Program-made: the position numbers and the translations under genes | NCBI RefSeq assembly: GCF_900110995.1 | Contig: NZ_FOJF01000003.1 | Location: 248,001-312,000 of the forward strand | Direction: 5' to 3' | Origin: Chitinophaga sp. YR573 | Lineage (GTDB): Bacteria; Bacteroidota; Bacteroidia; Chitinophagales; Chitinophagaceae | DNA: 64,000 nt | Notes under the pieces: model-generated | Told to the model about the DNA's origin: nothing | The model's input: the letters and a program-made list of their open reading frames with translations, nothing else | The model's database searches: none | Shown here: piece by piece, positions 1 to 6,936 of the stretch | Layout of the letters: the number at the start of each line of letters is the position of its first letter | How positions within the stretch are numbered: position 1 is the first letter of the stretch

Positions 1-418
1 AAACTTTTGCTGTATCCTGTTTAAAGGAAGCAGTGTCTTTGATAGCTTTCATGGCAGCAGTATCTCCCATAGCTGCATTCAGATGGGCAGCGAAACTGGC
101 AGTATCTGCTTTGAAGGCAGCTGTGTCTGATTTAAACGCTGTAGCTGTATCGGCAACTTTGAAAGTAGCTGTATCCGCCTTAAAGACGAAGGTTGCAGTG
201 TCTTTCAGTAATGCAGTGTCACGCACAAAACTTGCTGTGTCGCGTACAAAGCTGGCAGTGTCATTTTTCATACTTACAGTGTCTCTGTAAAAGCTGGCGG
301 TGTCCGTCTGGTTGGCTGTGAGTGTGTCTGTTGCCTTAATGTTGTTTGCAAAACTCGTTGACAGTACGAATGCTCCCATGCCGGCCATCAGGCCAAACGT
401 TAATAATTGCTTCTTCAT
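1..418 (-). CDS. Secreted DTA-repeat protein (partial, C-terminus off the window)
   Basis: The reading frame starts at an ATG whose complement is 416-418 and stays open to the left edge, giving 139 codons. Residues 1-24 look like a Sec signal peptide (MKKQLLTFGLMAGMG, then a hydrophobic run ending TSFA). Almost everything after residue 38 is a degenerate repeat of 6 to 14 residues built on DTA(S/T/A)F followed by basic residues; twelve DTA units are visible, for example two consecutive DTASFVR copies. Asp, Thr, Ala, Phe and Lys dominate. The product is probably periplasmic or surface-exposed. I do not recognise the family, and the missing C-terminus may hold an anchoring domain. The AVS-rich plus-strand frame over 33-290 is only its antisense shadow. 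The gene is divergent from the SusC gene at 884. Confidence 0.7.
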   Translation of the reverse strand, partial: MKKQLLTFGLMAGMGAFVLSTSFANNIKATDTLTANQTDTASFYRDTVSMKNDTASFVRDTASFVRDTALLKDTATFVFKADTATFKVADTATAFKSDTAAFKADTASFAAHLNAAMGDTAAMKAIKDTASFKQDTAKV

Positions 419-883
419 GGTTTTTCAATTTTAACTGGTTAAATAAAAAATCAATAAATTATGGTACAGACTATCTTACTAAAACCTTGCTTGAATACTC
501 TAAAGAAATGTTAAAAGGATTGTTATGATAATTAAGTCATTGATTTTAAGAGATTTGGATAATTATCTTTTTTGAGTAAATTTGAACATAATTTGCACTT
601 CTACTTGAAGGAGTAGGTAAGAAAGTCTAACAGTATGTAGAACAGGGGGCACATAACCGGGTATCAGCTACCCGAATCAACCAAAAAACTCTTAACGAAA
701 TGTTAAAGCATTATGTAGCATAGGTAAAATAGTATCAACTTATCTTTAATTGTTCGCTTACTTTTAGCTCGTTGTCATTTGCATAAACAGAACAGAACAG
801 TGAATGTATTGTAGAAGCTGATAGCTCGGACACTTGTATTATAGTCGTATTCCTAACACGTTTGATCATTTATTTTTTCCTTT
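419..883. other. Non-coding region between divergent genes
   Basis: This 465-base AT-rich stretch separates the repeat-protein gene (minus) from the SusC gene (plus). It holds one strong Bacteroidota-type promoter on the plus strand (554-584), listed separately. It also holds a small hairpin near 658-672 (gggta/taccc arms around tcagc). No convincing coding frame is visible. If the promoter serves the SusC gene, the mRNA leader would be about 290 bases long. Confidence 0.6.
554..584 (+). promoter_or_regulatory. Bacteroidota-type sigma promoter
   Basis: TTTG at 554-557, a 19-base spacer and TAAATTTG at 577-584 match the Bacteroides consensus TTTG-N19-TANNTTTG exactly. Transcription would start near 591 and run towards the SusC gene at 884. 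Assignment to that gene is an inference, because nothing else lies between. Confidence 0.6.
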
Positions 884-3800
884 ATGAGCCACACATCATT
901 TTTTAGAAAGCAAAGCTTTCTGGTTATCCTTTTATGCCTGTTCGCAGGGGTAGCGCTTGCGCAGCGAACTGTTACCGGTAAGGTTGCAGATGCCGCAGAT
1001 GGCAGTGGTCTGCCGGGCGTGAATGTTACTGTGCCAGGCACCAGCGTTGGTGCAACTACAGATGGTAGCGGGCATTTTAAGCTCACCGTGCCAGATGCAG
1101 GTAAAACGCTTTCCTTCTCTTTCCTGGGTTACCAGGCACAGACAGTTACTATTGGTGAGCAGACAGTGATCAATGTATCCCTGCAGGCTACTTCCAAAGG
1201 ACTGGGAGAGGTAGTGGTAGTAGGTTATGGTGTACAGAACCGCCGGGACGTTACCGGTACCATCTCCACTATTAAAGGATCAGATATCAAAAACCTGCCC
1301 GTGAGCGATGCCGCTCAGGCGATACAGGGTAAAGTGAGTGGCGTGGATATCGTTCGTTCAGACGGATCTCCCGGAACTGAACCTGCTATCCGTATCCGCG
1401 GTACAGGTACTATCAACAATGCAGATCCGCTGGTAATCATCGACGGGGTACCTGCAACAGGATTAAGTGATGTGAGTCCTAATGACATCGCCTCCATGGA
1501 AATCCTGAAAGATGCATCTTCTTCTGCGATCTATGGTACACGTGCTGCGAATGGTGTGATCATCATTACTACTAAAAGAGGCGGGTATGGCGAAAAACTG
1601 AAAACATCTTTTAATATATATAAAGGCGTGTCCAATGTACGCCGCTATATTCCTTTACTGACTGCTCCTGAACTGGTGCAGCTGAAGCAGGAACGTTATA
1701 CAAACGACGGTGTTCCTATTAATACTTTCTGGCAGGACCCTTACTATGCGGTACAGCGTACCGACTGGCAAAAGGCGCTGCTGCGTTCCGGTCAGACTAC
1801 CAACGCTGATGTGAGCTTACGTGGTGGTAATGCTACTTCCAATTATCTTTTCAGTGGTGGTTATTACGATGAAAAAGGGTTGATCGAGAATACCTATTTC
1901 AAACGTTACAGCGTGCGTATCAACTCCGAACATAAGATCGGTAAACGCGTGAAAGTAGGAGAGAACCTGCAGCTGACCTACAGACAGTCAGAAGGACAGG
2001 CAGATGGTTTTGATACTTATTCTACTCAAACAGGACTCATCTTCAGTGCCCTGCGTTTCAACCCGGCTATCCCTGTAAGAAATGCAGATGGCAGCTATGG
2101 TACCGGTAAGGCAAACAGTGAACTGGGGGATATTAATAACCCTGTTTTTACAGCAGAAACTACAGACGGAACTTCCCAAAATTACCGGATGCTGGCTAGT
2201 ATATATGGAGAGGTACAGATCCTGGACGGTCTTACCTTACGCGCCAACTATGCATATGATGGTACGATCTTCAATCAGTCTAAGTTTACTCCTAAAGTAC
2301 TGGACCAAACCCGTACAACTGACCATGCTGCTCTTATTAAACGTTCAGAAACAGATGGTTCAGAGCTGGCGGAAATATTTCTGACCTGGAATAAAATATT
2401 TGCCAAGAATCACCATGTAACCCTTACCGGTGGTTATTCACAACAAACAACACAGGGTAGCTATTTCAGGGCAGAACGCTGGGGTTATAACGATGAAACT
2501 ACTCCACAACGTGTGCTGGATAATGGTACCGATATTCATGATGCTTCTGGTAACTATGTTGCGGAGACTGGTATTGCTTCTGGTTTTATGCGTGCTTTTT
2601 ATGGCTTTAAAGACAAATATCTGTTCACAGCTACCTTTAGGGCTGATGGTTCTTCCAAGTTCCCTAAAGATAACCGCTGGGGTTATTTCCCTGCGTTCTC
2701 TGCCGGTTGGAGGATCTCTGATGAAACCTTCTTTAAGGACAATGTTTCTTTCGTGAGCAATCTGAAAGTGACCGGTGGCTGGGGTGCATTGGGTAATCAG
2801 CGTGTAGCAGATTTCCAATACCTGGCACTGATCAAAAAAGACCGGAAATATGCTTTCGGAGATAATACTGCTACCGGTATCTGGAACTCAGCACTGGCTA
2901 ATCCTGATATCACCTGGGAAAAGGCAGAAATGACCAATATCAGTCTGGAAGCAGGTTTCTTCCAGAACAAACTGAATACTACCATCACCTATTTTAACAA
3001 AAACACCAAGGATATGCTGGTGCCTGCTCCTTTAATGGATGAGCATGGAACTTCTACTATTCCTGATCGGAATATTGGTGCGCTGAATAACAAGGGTTGG
3101 GAAATAGAAGTAAGTTACCTGGGTGGTAAAGGTGAATTCCGTTATAATGTAGCCGCGAATGCTTCCTTTATAAAGAATAAGATTACACAGCTCTATGAAG
3201 CGGGGACTTTCATCAGCTCTACTACGTATGGCAGGCAGAATCAGGAGATCTCCCGCACTTATGTAGGTCAGTCTATTGCTTCCTTCTATGGCTGGAAAAC
3301 GAATGGTATTTACCAGAATCAGTCTGCTATTGACAATGATGCCAATATCGCAAATGATCCTAACAAGGCGAATATCAAGCCAGGAGATGTACGTTTCTTA
3401 GACGTTAATGGCGATGGTATTGTAAATGATCAGGACCGTACCTACCTGGGTAATCCTAATCCTAAGGTGACATTTGGTGTACAGGCTGGAGCTTCTTATA
3501 AAGGATTTGATCTGAATCTTTCTTTTGCAGGTGTATTAGGCGTAAAACTGTATAATGCCGACAGGATGCAGGGTCTTGATCCTACCTATCCATATAATAT
3601 GTATGCAGAAGCGATGCAGCGCTGGCATGGCGAAGGTACCAGCAACAGTATGCCACGTATGACCCTGACAAGTGACAATCAGAATTATCGTACTTCCGAT
3701 CGTTTTATAGAAAGTGGTAATTACCTGTCGCTCCGTAATGCTACACTGGGATACACTATTCCTTCTAATGTGTGGGGACATTCCGGCGTATCAGATGTTC

Positions 3801-3967
3801 GGATATATGCAACTGGTCAGAATATATTTGTTATTACTAAATACAAAGGTCTGAACCCTGAACTGGGTTATCCTAATTCTACCGATGGCAACAGACAGCG
3901 TGGTGTAGATGTGGCTACCTATCCACAGGCAAGGAGTTTTGTTTTCGGTGCAACACTTAATTTTTAA
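884..3967 (+). CDS. SusC/RagA-like TonB-linked outer membrane protein
   Basis: This is the TonB-dependent barrel of a SusC/SusD nutrient importer, moving an oligosaccharide or peptide ligand across the outer membrane. Residues 1-26 form a signal peptide ending in AGVALA. Residues 27-103 are a carboxypeptidase-D regulatory-like beta-sandwich (TVTGKVADAADGSGLPGVNV). The GEVVVVGYG motif at 108-116 leads into the plug domain (IRIRGTGTINNADPLVIIDG, then SAIYGTRAANGVIIITTKRG), and the remainder is the barrel, ending in an aromatic residue (NF). The 1027-residue length is normal for the family. The SusD partner starts 9 bases downstream. No sigma/anti-sigma pair or glycosidase is directly attached, so the ligand is unknown. 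Confidence 0.95.
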   Translation: MSHTSFFRKQSFLVILLCLFAGVALAQRTVTGKVADAADGSGLPGVNVTVPGTSVGATTDGSGHFKLTVPDAGKTLSFSFLGYQAQTVTIGEQTVINVSLQATSKGLGEVVVVGYGVQNRRDVTGTISTIKGSDIKNLPVSDAAQAIQGKVSGVDIVRSDGSPGTEPAIRIRGTGTINNADPLVIIDGVPATGLSDVSPNDIASMEILKDASSSAIYGTRAANGVIIITTKRGGYGEKLKTSFNIYKGVSNVRRYIPLLTAPELVQLKQERYTNDGVPINTFWQDPYYAVQRTDWQKALLRSGQTTNADVSLRGGNATSNYLFSGGYYDEKGLIENTYFKRYSVRINSEHKIGKRVKVGENLQLTYRQSEGQADGFDTYSTQTGLIFSALRFNPAIPVRNADGSYGTGKANSELGDINNPVFTAETTDGTSQNYRMLASIYGEVQILDGLTLRANYAYDGTIFNQSKFTPKVLDQTRTTDHAALIKRSETDGSELAEIFLTWNKIFAKNHHVTLTGGYSQQTTQGSYFRAERWGYNDETTPQRVLDNGTDIHDASGNYVAETGIASGFMRAFYGFKDKYLFTATFRADGSSKFPKDNRWGYFPAFSAGWRISDETFFKDNVSFVSNLKVTGGWGALGNQRVADFQYLALIKKDRKYAFGDNTATGIWNSALANPDITWEKAEMTNISLEAGFFQNKLNTTITYFNKNTKDMLVPAPLMDEHGTSTIPDRNIGALNNKGWEIEVSYLGGKGEFRYNVAANASFIKNKITQLYEAGTFISSTTYGRQNQEISRTYVGQSIASFYGWKTNGIYQNQSAIDNDANIANDPNKANIKPGDVRFLDVNGDGIVNDQDRTYLGNPNPKVTFGVQAGASYKGFDLNLSFAGVLGVKLYNADRMQGLDPTYPYNMYAEAMQRWHGEGTSNSMPRMTLTSDNQNYRTSDRFIESGNYLSLRNATLGYTIPSNVWGHSGVSDVRIYATGQNIFVITKYKGLNPELGYPNSTDGNRQRGVDVATYPQARSFVFGATLNF

Positions 3968-3975
3968 CCTGCTTA

Positions 3976-5442
3976 ATGATGATGATTATGAAACGTATGA
4001 AATATATATTACTGATAAGTGGGGTTGTACTCTTTACCAGTGCGTGTAATAAAGTACTGGATGTTGATTCGAAGGGTGTTTATACAACTGGCAACTACTG
4101 GCGTAATGAAAGTGATGCTGTAGATGCAATCACTGGTATCTACAATATTTTACTGGAAGAAGATTATACCGGCTTCGTTGATTTCACTTATGATAACTGT
4201 TCTGATGATCAATATCATGCAGGAGACCATCCGGAGGATGCCCTTATAGAAACTTTCACTTTCGATGCTTCCAATCCTTCTTTAAAAGCACCCTGGAAAT
4301 GGAAGTATGAAACGATCAATCGTGCTAACAATGCACTGATCTATATTCCTAACATTACGGCTATTGACGCGGATATCAAAAACCGTTGTCTGGGAGAAGC
4401 ATACTTCTTCCGTGCTTTTGCTTACTGGCGTTTGTCGGTGGTTTACGGAGAAGTTCCATTGGTGTCTGAAGCGGATGTACTGGCAGGGAATTACAATAAT
4501 CCAAAATCTTCTGTGGATTCTGTGCATGCACAGATAGAGGCCGACCTGTTAAAAGCAGCCGACCTGTTACCAGAGGCGTATAGTGCTGGCCGTGTGAATA
4601 AAGGCACTGCCTGGGGATTGCTGTCCAAATTATACCTCTATGAGGATAACCTGGATAAGGCGATTGAGTACGGCACAAAGGTAACCACCAACACCAATTA
4701 TGCGCTGGCACCTACTTATGCAGCCAACTTCACTGCAGCTACCAGCAATAACAGCGAAATGCTATTGAATGTACAGACTACTGATGGCTGGGGCTATTCC
4801 GACTTTACTACCTATCATGGTCCGCGTGAGTGGGGTGGCTGGAACTTCTTCCAACCTGTAAAAGGATTGGTAGATGAATTTGAAGCAGGTGATCCACGTA
4901 AGGATGTATGTATCATGAAACCGGGAGATCAGATCAACATAGGAACAGAAATAGCTACCTATACAGCGAGCCTGTCAACAACCGGTTATCATTACCATAA
5001 GTTCAACGAATGGAAAAGCTCCGGTGGATTGAACTATTCACTGAAATATCCTTTATTACGCAGTGCTGATATTTACCTGGTGGTAGCAGAAGCTAAAATC
5101 CGTAAATCAGGTGCTGGTGCCGGCGATGCTGAGATCAATGCTATACGTGCACGTGCTTCTGCCAGTCTTACTCCGGTAAGTGGTGCAGGGATGACTGCAT
5201 TAATGCATGAAAGAAGGGTAGAACTGTGTGGCGAAAATGAACGTCATCAGGACCTTATGCGTTGGGATAAAGCAGGTCTTATTAATATTGCTACTATCTA
5301 TAATCAACCTAAGCTGGGTTCTGACGGACAGGTAATAGAGGCTGCGCGTACATTCACCAAGCCTAAAAACTACTATTTCCCGCTGCCTCAGTCGGAAATA
5401 GACAGGAGTAAGGGTGTGTTGGTACAGAATTCGAACTATTAA
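3976..5442 (+). CDS. SusD/RagB-like nutrient-binding lipoprotein
   Basis: This is the lipoprotein lid of the SusC/SusD importer encoded just upstream. A hydrophobic signal (ILLISGVVLF) ends in the lipobox TSAC with Cys24, so the mature protein is lipid-anchored. Family features include the N-terminal segment with YWRNESDAVDAITGIYN, the TPR-like helical region (NRANNALIYI, LGEAYFFRAFAYWRLSVVYG) and the C-terminal MHERRVELCGENERHQDLMRW and KPKNYYFPLPQSEIDRS motifs. The 488-residue length is typical. Several ATGs are clustered at the start (3976, 3979, 3982, 3988, 3997) and I cannot choose between them. A strong terminator follows the stop at 5470-5499. Confidence 0.94.
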   Translation: MMMIMKRMKYILLISGVVLFTSACNKVLDVDSKGVYTTGNYWRNESDAVDAITGIYNILLEEDYTGFVDFTYDNCSDDQYHAGDHPEDALIETFTFDASNPSLKAPWKWKYETINRANNALIYIPNITAIDADIKNRCLGEAYFFRAFAYWRLSVVYGEVPLVSEADVLAGNYNNPKSSVDSVHAQIEADLLKAADLLPEAYSAGRVNKGTAWGLLSKLYLYEDNLDKAIEYGTKVTTNTNYALAPTYAANFTAATSNNSEMLLNVQTTDGWGYSDFTTYHGPREWGGWNFFQPVKGLVDEFEAGDPRKDVCIMKPGDQINIGTEIATYTASLSTTGYHYHKFNEWKSSGGLNYSLKYPLLRSADIYLVVAEAKIRKSGAGAGDAEINAIRARASASLTPVSGAGMTALMHERRVELCGENERHQDLMRWDKAGLINIATIYNQPKLGSDGQVIEAARTFTKPKNYYFPLPQSEIDRSKGVLVQNSNY

Positions 5443-5469
5443 TAATCAAAAATAGTACCTTGTATAGTA

Positions 5470-5499
5470 GTCAGCCGGATATTCCGGCTGACTTTTTTT
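5470..5499 (+). terminator. Rho-independent terminator after the first SusC/SusD pair
   Basis: A perfect 10-bp stem (gtcagccgga / tccggctgac) with a TAT loop is followed by seven T. It closes the SusC/SusD transcription unit and shows that the next gene should be read from the ATG at 5511 rather than from further upstream. Confidence 0.9.
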
Positions 5500-5510
5500 A
5501 TACTTTATAT

Positions 5511-6125
5511 ATGAAACCATTAGAACTGCCTGTTAACATCAGGGTACCAAGGATAGATGAAGTATCTTCCGATCCTATAATGCTGATGAGAATGAAAGCG
5601 CGGGAGTCCGCAAAGATTGTAGAAGGATATGCTTTCAGAGGAAATGATATAGATGAGGGTGAACCTTATACGATTTTCAGTGAAATCAATATTGATAATT
5701 CAAGATTATGGGCCTTATTTGAGCGATTAGCGGAAGTGGTATGTTATCCCAGGATGAAGTTGTTGTATAAGAATATAGATGACGAAAATCAGTCTAATAC
5801 TGAATATGTGGAAACGAAGGAGATCATTGCGAAGCTGGCGAAATATAAGACGGAATTAACGCAGGACGGATTTCTTGAATTCGGGCTTTTTCATAAGGAT
5901 GAAGATGTGTTGATAGTGCTGTATGTTAAGAAAGGAAAATTTATTCAACACTGGGGAATGGATGCTGCACTGTTTGAAAGTGTGATGAGAGAATTTTCGC
6001 TGGAGCATATCCCTGATTTAAATTATGTGGATCAATATCCGCTCATTACTGAGTCGTTGAGGCAATATAATCCTGATGTACTGGAGACCTCTGAAGTGAT
6101 TGGATATCTTAAGTCATCATTTTAA
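5511..6125 (+). CDS. Hypothetical protein (204 aa)
   Basis: I do not recognise this family. The frame is open from 5460, but the region before 5511 is the preceding terminator hairpin, so the start is taken as the ATG at 5511 (MKPLELPVNIRVP). The product is soluble and acidic, with no signal peptide or membrane segment. The size, the acidic and aromatic composition and a central DGFLEFGLFHKDEDVLIVLY beta segment recall small immunity-type or SMI1-like cytosolic proteins, but that is only an impression. It lies between the SusC/SusD terminator and the three small peptide genes, 60 bases before the first. A role linked to those peptides is possible but unsupported. Confidence 0.65.
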   Translation: MKPLELPVNIRVPRIDEVSSDPIMLMRMKARESAKIVEGYAFRGNDIDEGEPYTIFSEINIDNSRLWALFERLAEVVCYPRMKLLYKNIDDENQSNTEYVETKEIIAKLAKYKTELTQDGFLEFGLFHKDEDVLIVLYVKKGKFIQHWGMDAALFESVMREFSLEHIPDLNYVDQYPLITESLRQYNPDVLETSEVIGYLKSSF

Positions 6126-6185
6126 CGGGCTGATAATCTATTGCAGTGGGATGGGTTAATTTAAAGCTATTAAAACCTCTCACAC

Positions 6186-6341
6186 ATGAAAAAGGACAAT
6201 TCAAAAAAGTTAAAACTGGGGAAGATTAAAATTGCTAATCTGAGTACGGCCAATACTGTTAAGCAGCAGGCCATTACCGGATCATGGATTTGCTCTATCA
6301 CTATCATTTGTGCCGGTGACACACCTGGTGACACGCTGTAA
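6186..6341 (+). CDS. Putative class I lanthipeptide precursor 1 (51 aa)
   Basis: A 51-codon gene begins MKKDNSKKLKLGKIKIANLS, which matches the leader type of Bacteroidota class I lanthipeptide precursors (basic start, then KLxLxKxxIAxLS). The C-terminal part after AITG holds two Cys (residues 36 and 42) together with Ser and Thr (SWICSITIICAGDTPGDTL), the residues needed for lanthionine rings. The same leader recurs in the genes at 6477 and 6641 with different cores, which is the usual mark of a RiPP precursor family. A terminator follows immediately. No LanB, LanC or other modifying enzyme is in the window, so processing would depend on enzymes encoded elsewhere. Confidence 0.75.
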   Translation: MKKDNSKKLKLGKIKIANLSTANTVKQQAITGSWICSITIICAGDTPGDTL

Positions 6342-6360
6342 TTCCGTTTAGTTATTGAAG

Positions 6361-6391
6361 GCCCCGCTGTGCATTACCAGCGGGGTTTTTT
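6361..6391 (+). terminator. Rho-independent terminator after peptide gene 1
   Basis: An 8-bp stem ccccgctg / cagcgggg (6362-6369 with 6378-6385) with an 8-base loop is followed by six T. The first peptide gene is therefore probably transcribed on its own. Confidence 0.85.
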
Positions 6392-6425
6392 ATGCCCTGA
6401 AAGGGTGAGTTTCACTGAGATCTTG

Positions 6426-6453
6426 TTGCAGTGGTATCTGGTAATTTACTTTG
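6426..6453 (+). promoter_or_regulatory. Possible promoter of peptide gene 2
   Basis: TTG at 6426-6428 and TTACTTTG at 6446-6453, separated by 17 bases, resemble the Bacteroidota -33/-7 elements with one mismatch in the -7 box. The block beginning TTGCAGTGG is also found before peptide gene 1 (6141 onward, followed by a similar TTAATTT), so the upstream regions look duplicated along with the genes. Confidence 0.4.
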
Positions 6454-6476
6454 TATAACCATAAAATCATATCATC

Positions 6477-6611
6477 ATGAAAAAGGAAAGTTCAAAGAAG
6501 CTGCAACTTGTTAAGATCACAATTGCTACGTTAAAGGAAACTTCTGCAGTGAAGAGTCCTACTCAGCCAACCACGACAGTTCAACACACGTTTGATTGCA
6601 GAAAGGGCTGA
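6477..6611 (+). CDS. Putative class I lanthipeptide precursor 2 (44 aa)
   Basis: The gene encodes MKKESSKKLQLVKITIATLK, a clear paralogue of the leader in the genes at 6186 and 6641. Its variable tail is Thr-rich with a single Cys (SPTQPTTTVQHTFDCRKG). The PTTTV block is shared with peptide 3. A single Cys would allow one lanthionine-type ring or an intermolecular disulfide. The TGA is followed by only 29 bases before the next ATG and there is no hairpin between, so peptides 2 and 3 are probably co-transcribed. It is too short to be reported by most gene finders. Confidence 0.72.
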   Translation: MKKESSKKLQLVKITIATLKETSAVKSPTQPTTTVQHTFDCRKG

Positions 6612-6640
6612 TTTTTTTGTAACCATCAACTCACACAATT

Positions 6641-6772
6641 ATGAAAAAGGAAAGTTCAAAGAAACTGAACCTGAGCAAAATCAAGATTGCTAATTTAAGT
6701 ATGACTACAGCGTCAAAGAAACTGGCGGCTCCAACCACAACAGTGTGGACGTCTAAATGGACGATTTGCTAG
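6641..6772 (+). CDS. Putative class I lanthipeptide precursor 3 (43 aa)
   Basis: The gene begins MKKESSKKLNLSKIKIANLS, almost identical in its first nine residues to peptide 2 and in residues 13-20 to peptide 1. The tail carries APTTTVWTSKWTIC, with the only Cys as the last residue and six Ser/Thr before it (after residue 30), which suits a C-terminal ring. The 5' region (tttgtaaccat) resembles the bases just before peptide 2, again suggesting tandem duplication. A strong terminator follows at 6802-6836. Confidence 0.72.
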   Translation: MKKESSKKLNLSKIKIANLSMTTASKKLAAPTTTVWTSKWTIC

Positions 6773-6801
6773 AAATCATCTAAACCGTTTTATTGTATTT
6801 G

Positions 6802-6836
6802 AGTCCTGCCGGGGTTACTGGCAGGACTATTTTTTT
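6802..6836 (+). terminator. Rho-independent terminator after peptide genes 2-3
   Basis: A perfect 9-bp stem agtcctgcc / ggcaggact (6802-6810 with 6820-6828) with a 9-base loop is followed by a run of T to 6836. It separates the peptide genes from the arabinofuranosidase gene. Confidence 0.88.
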
Positions 6837-6936
6837 GTATTTTTTGTTATATGTGTCAGATATACATTAAAAATAGCTGTAAGTGTTGTGTATGTTAAAT
6901 TCTGTCAGTACCTTGTTGCTGGTTAATTCCACCGTT

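Noticed and set aside
33..290. 85-codon plus-strand frame rich in AVS repeats
   Set aside because: It is the antisense reading of the DTA-repeat gene; the repeated look comes from the repeats on the other strand, and the minus frame has a proper signal peptide.
346..528. 60-codon plus-strand frame
   Set aside because: Half of it overlaps the signal-peptide end of the minus-strand repeat gene and it shows no recognisable protein features.
5460..5510. Extended N-terminus of the protein at 5511
   Set aside because: These codons lie in the terminator hairpin of the SusC/SusD operon.
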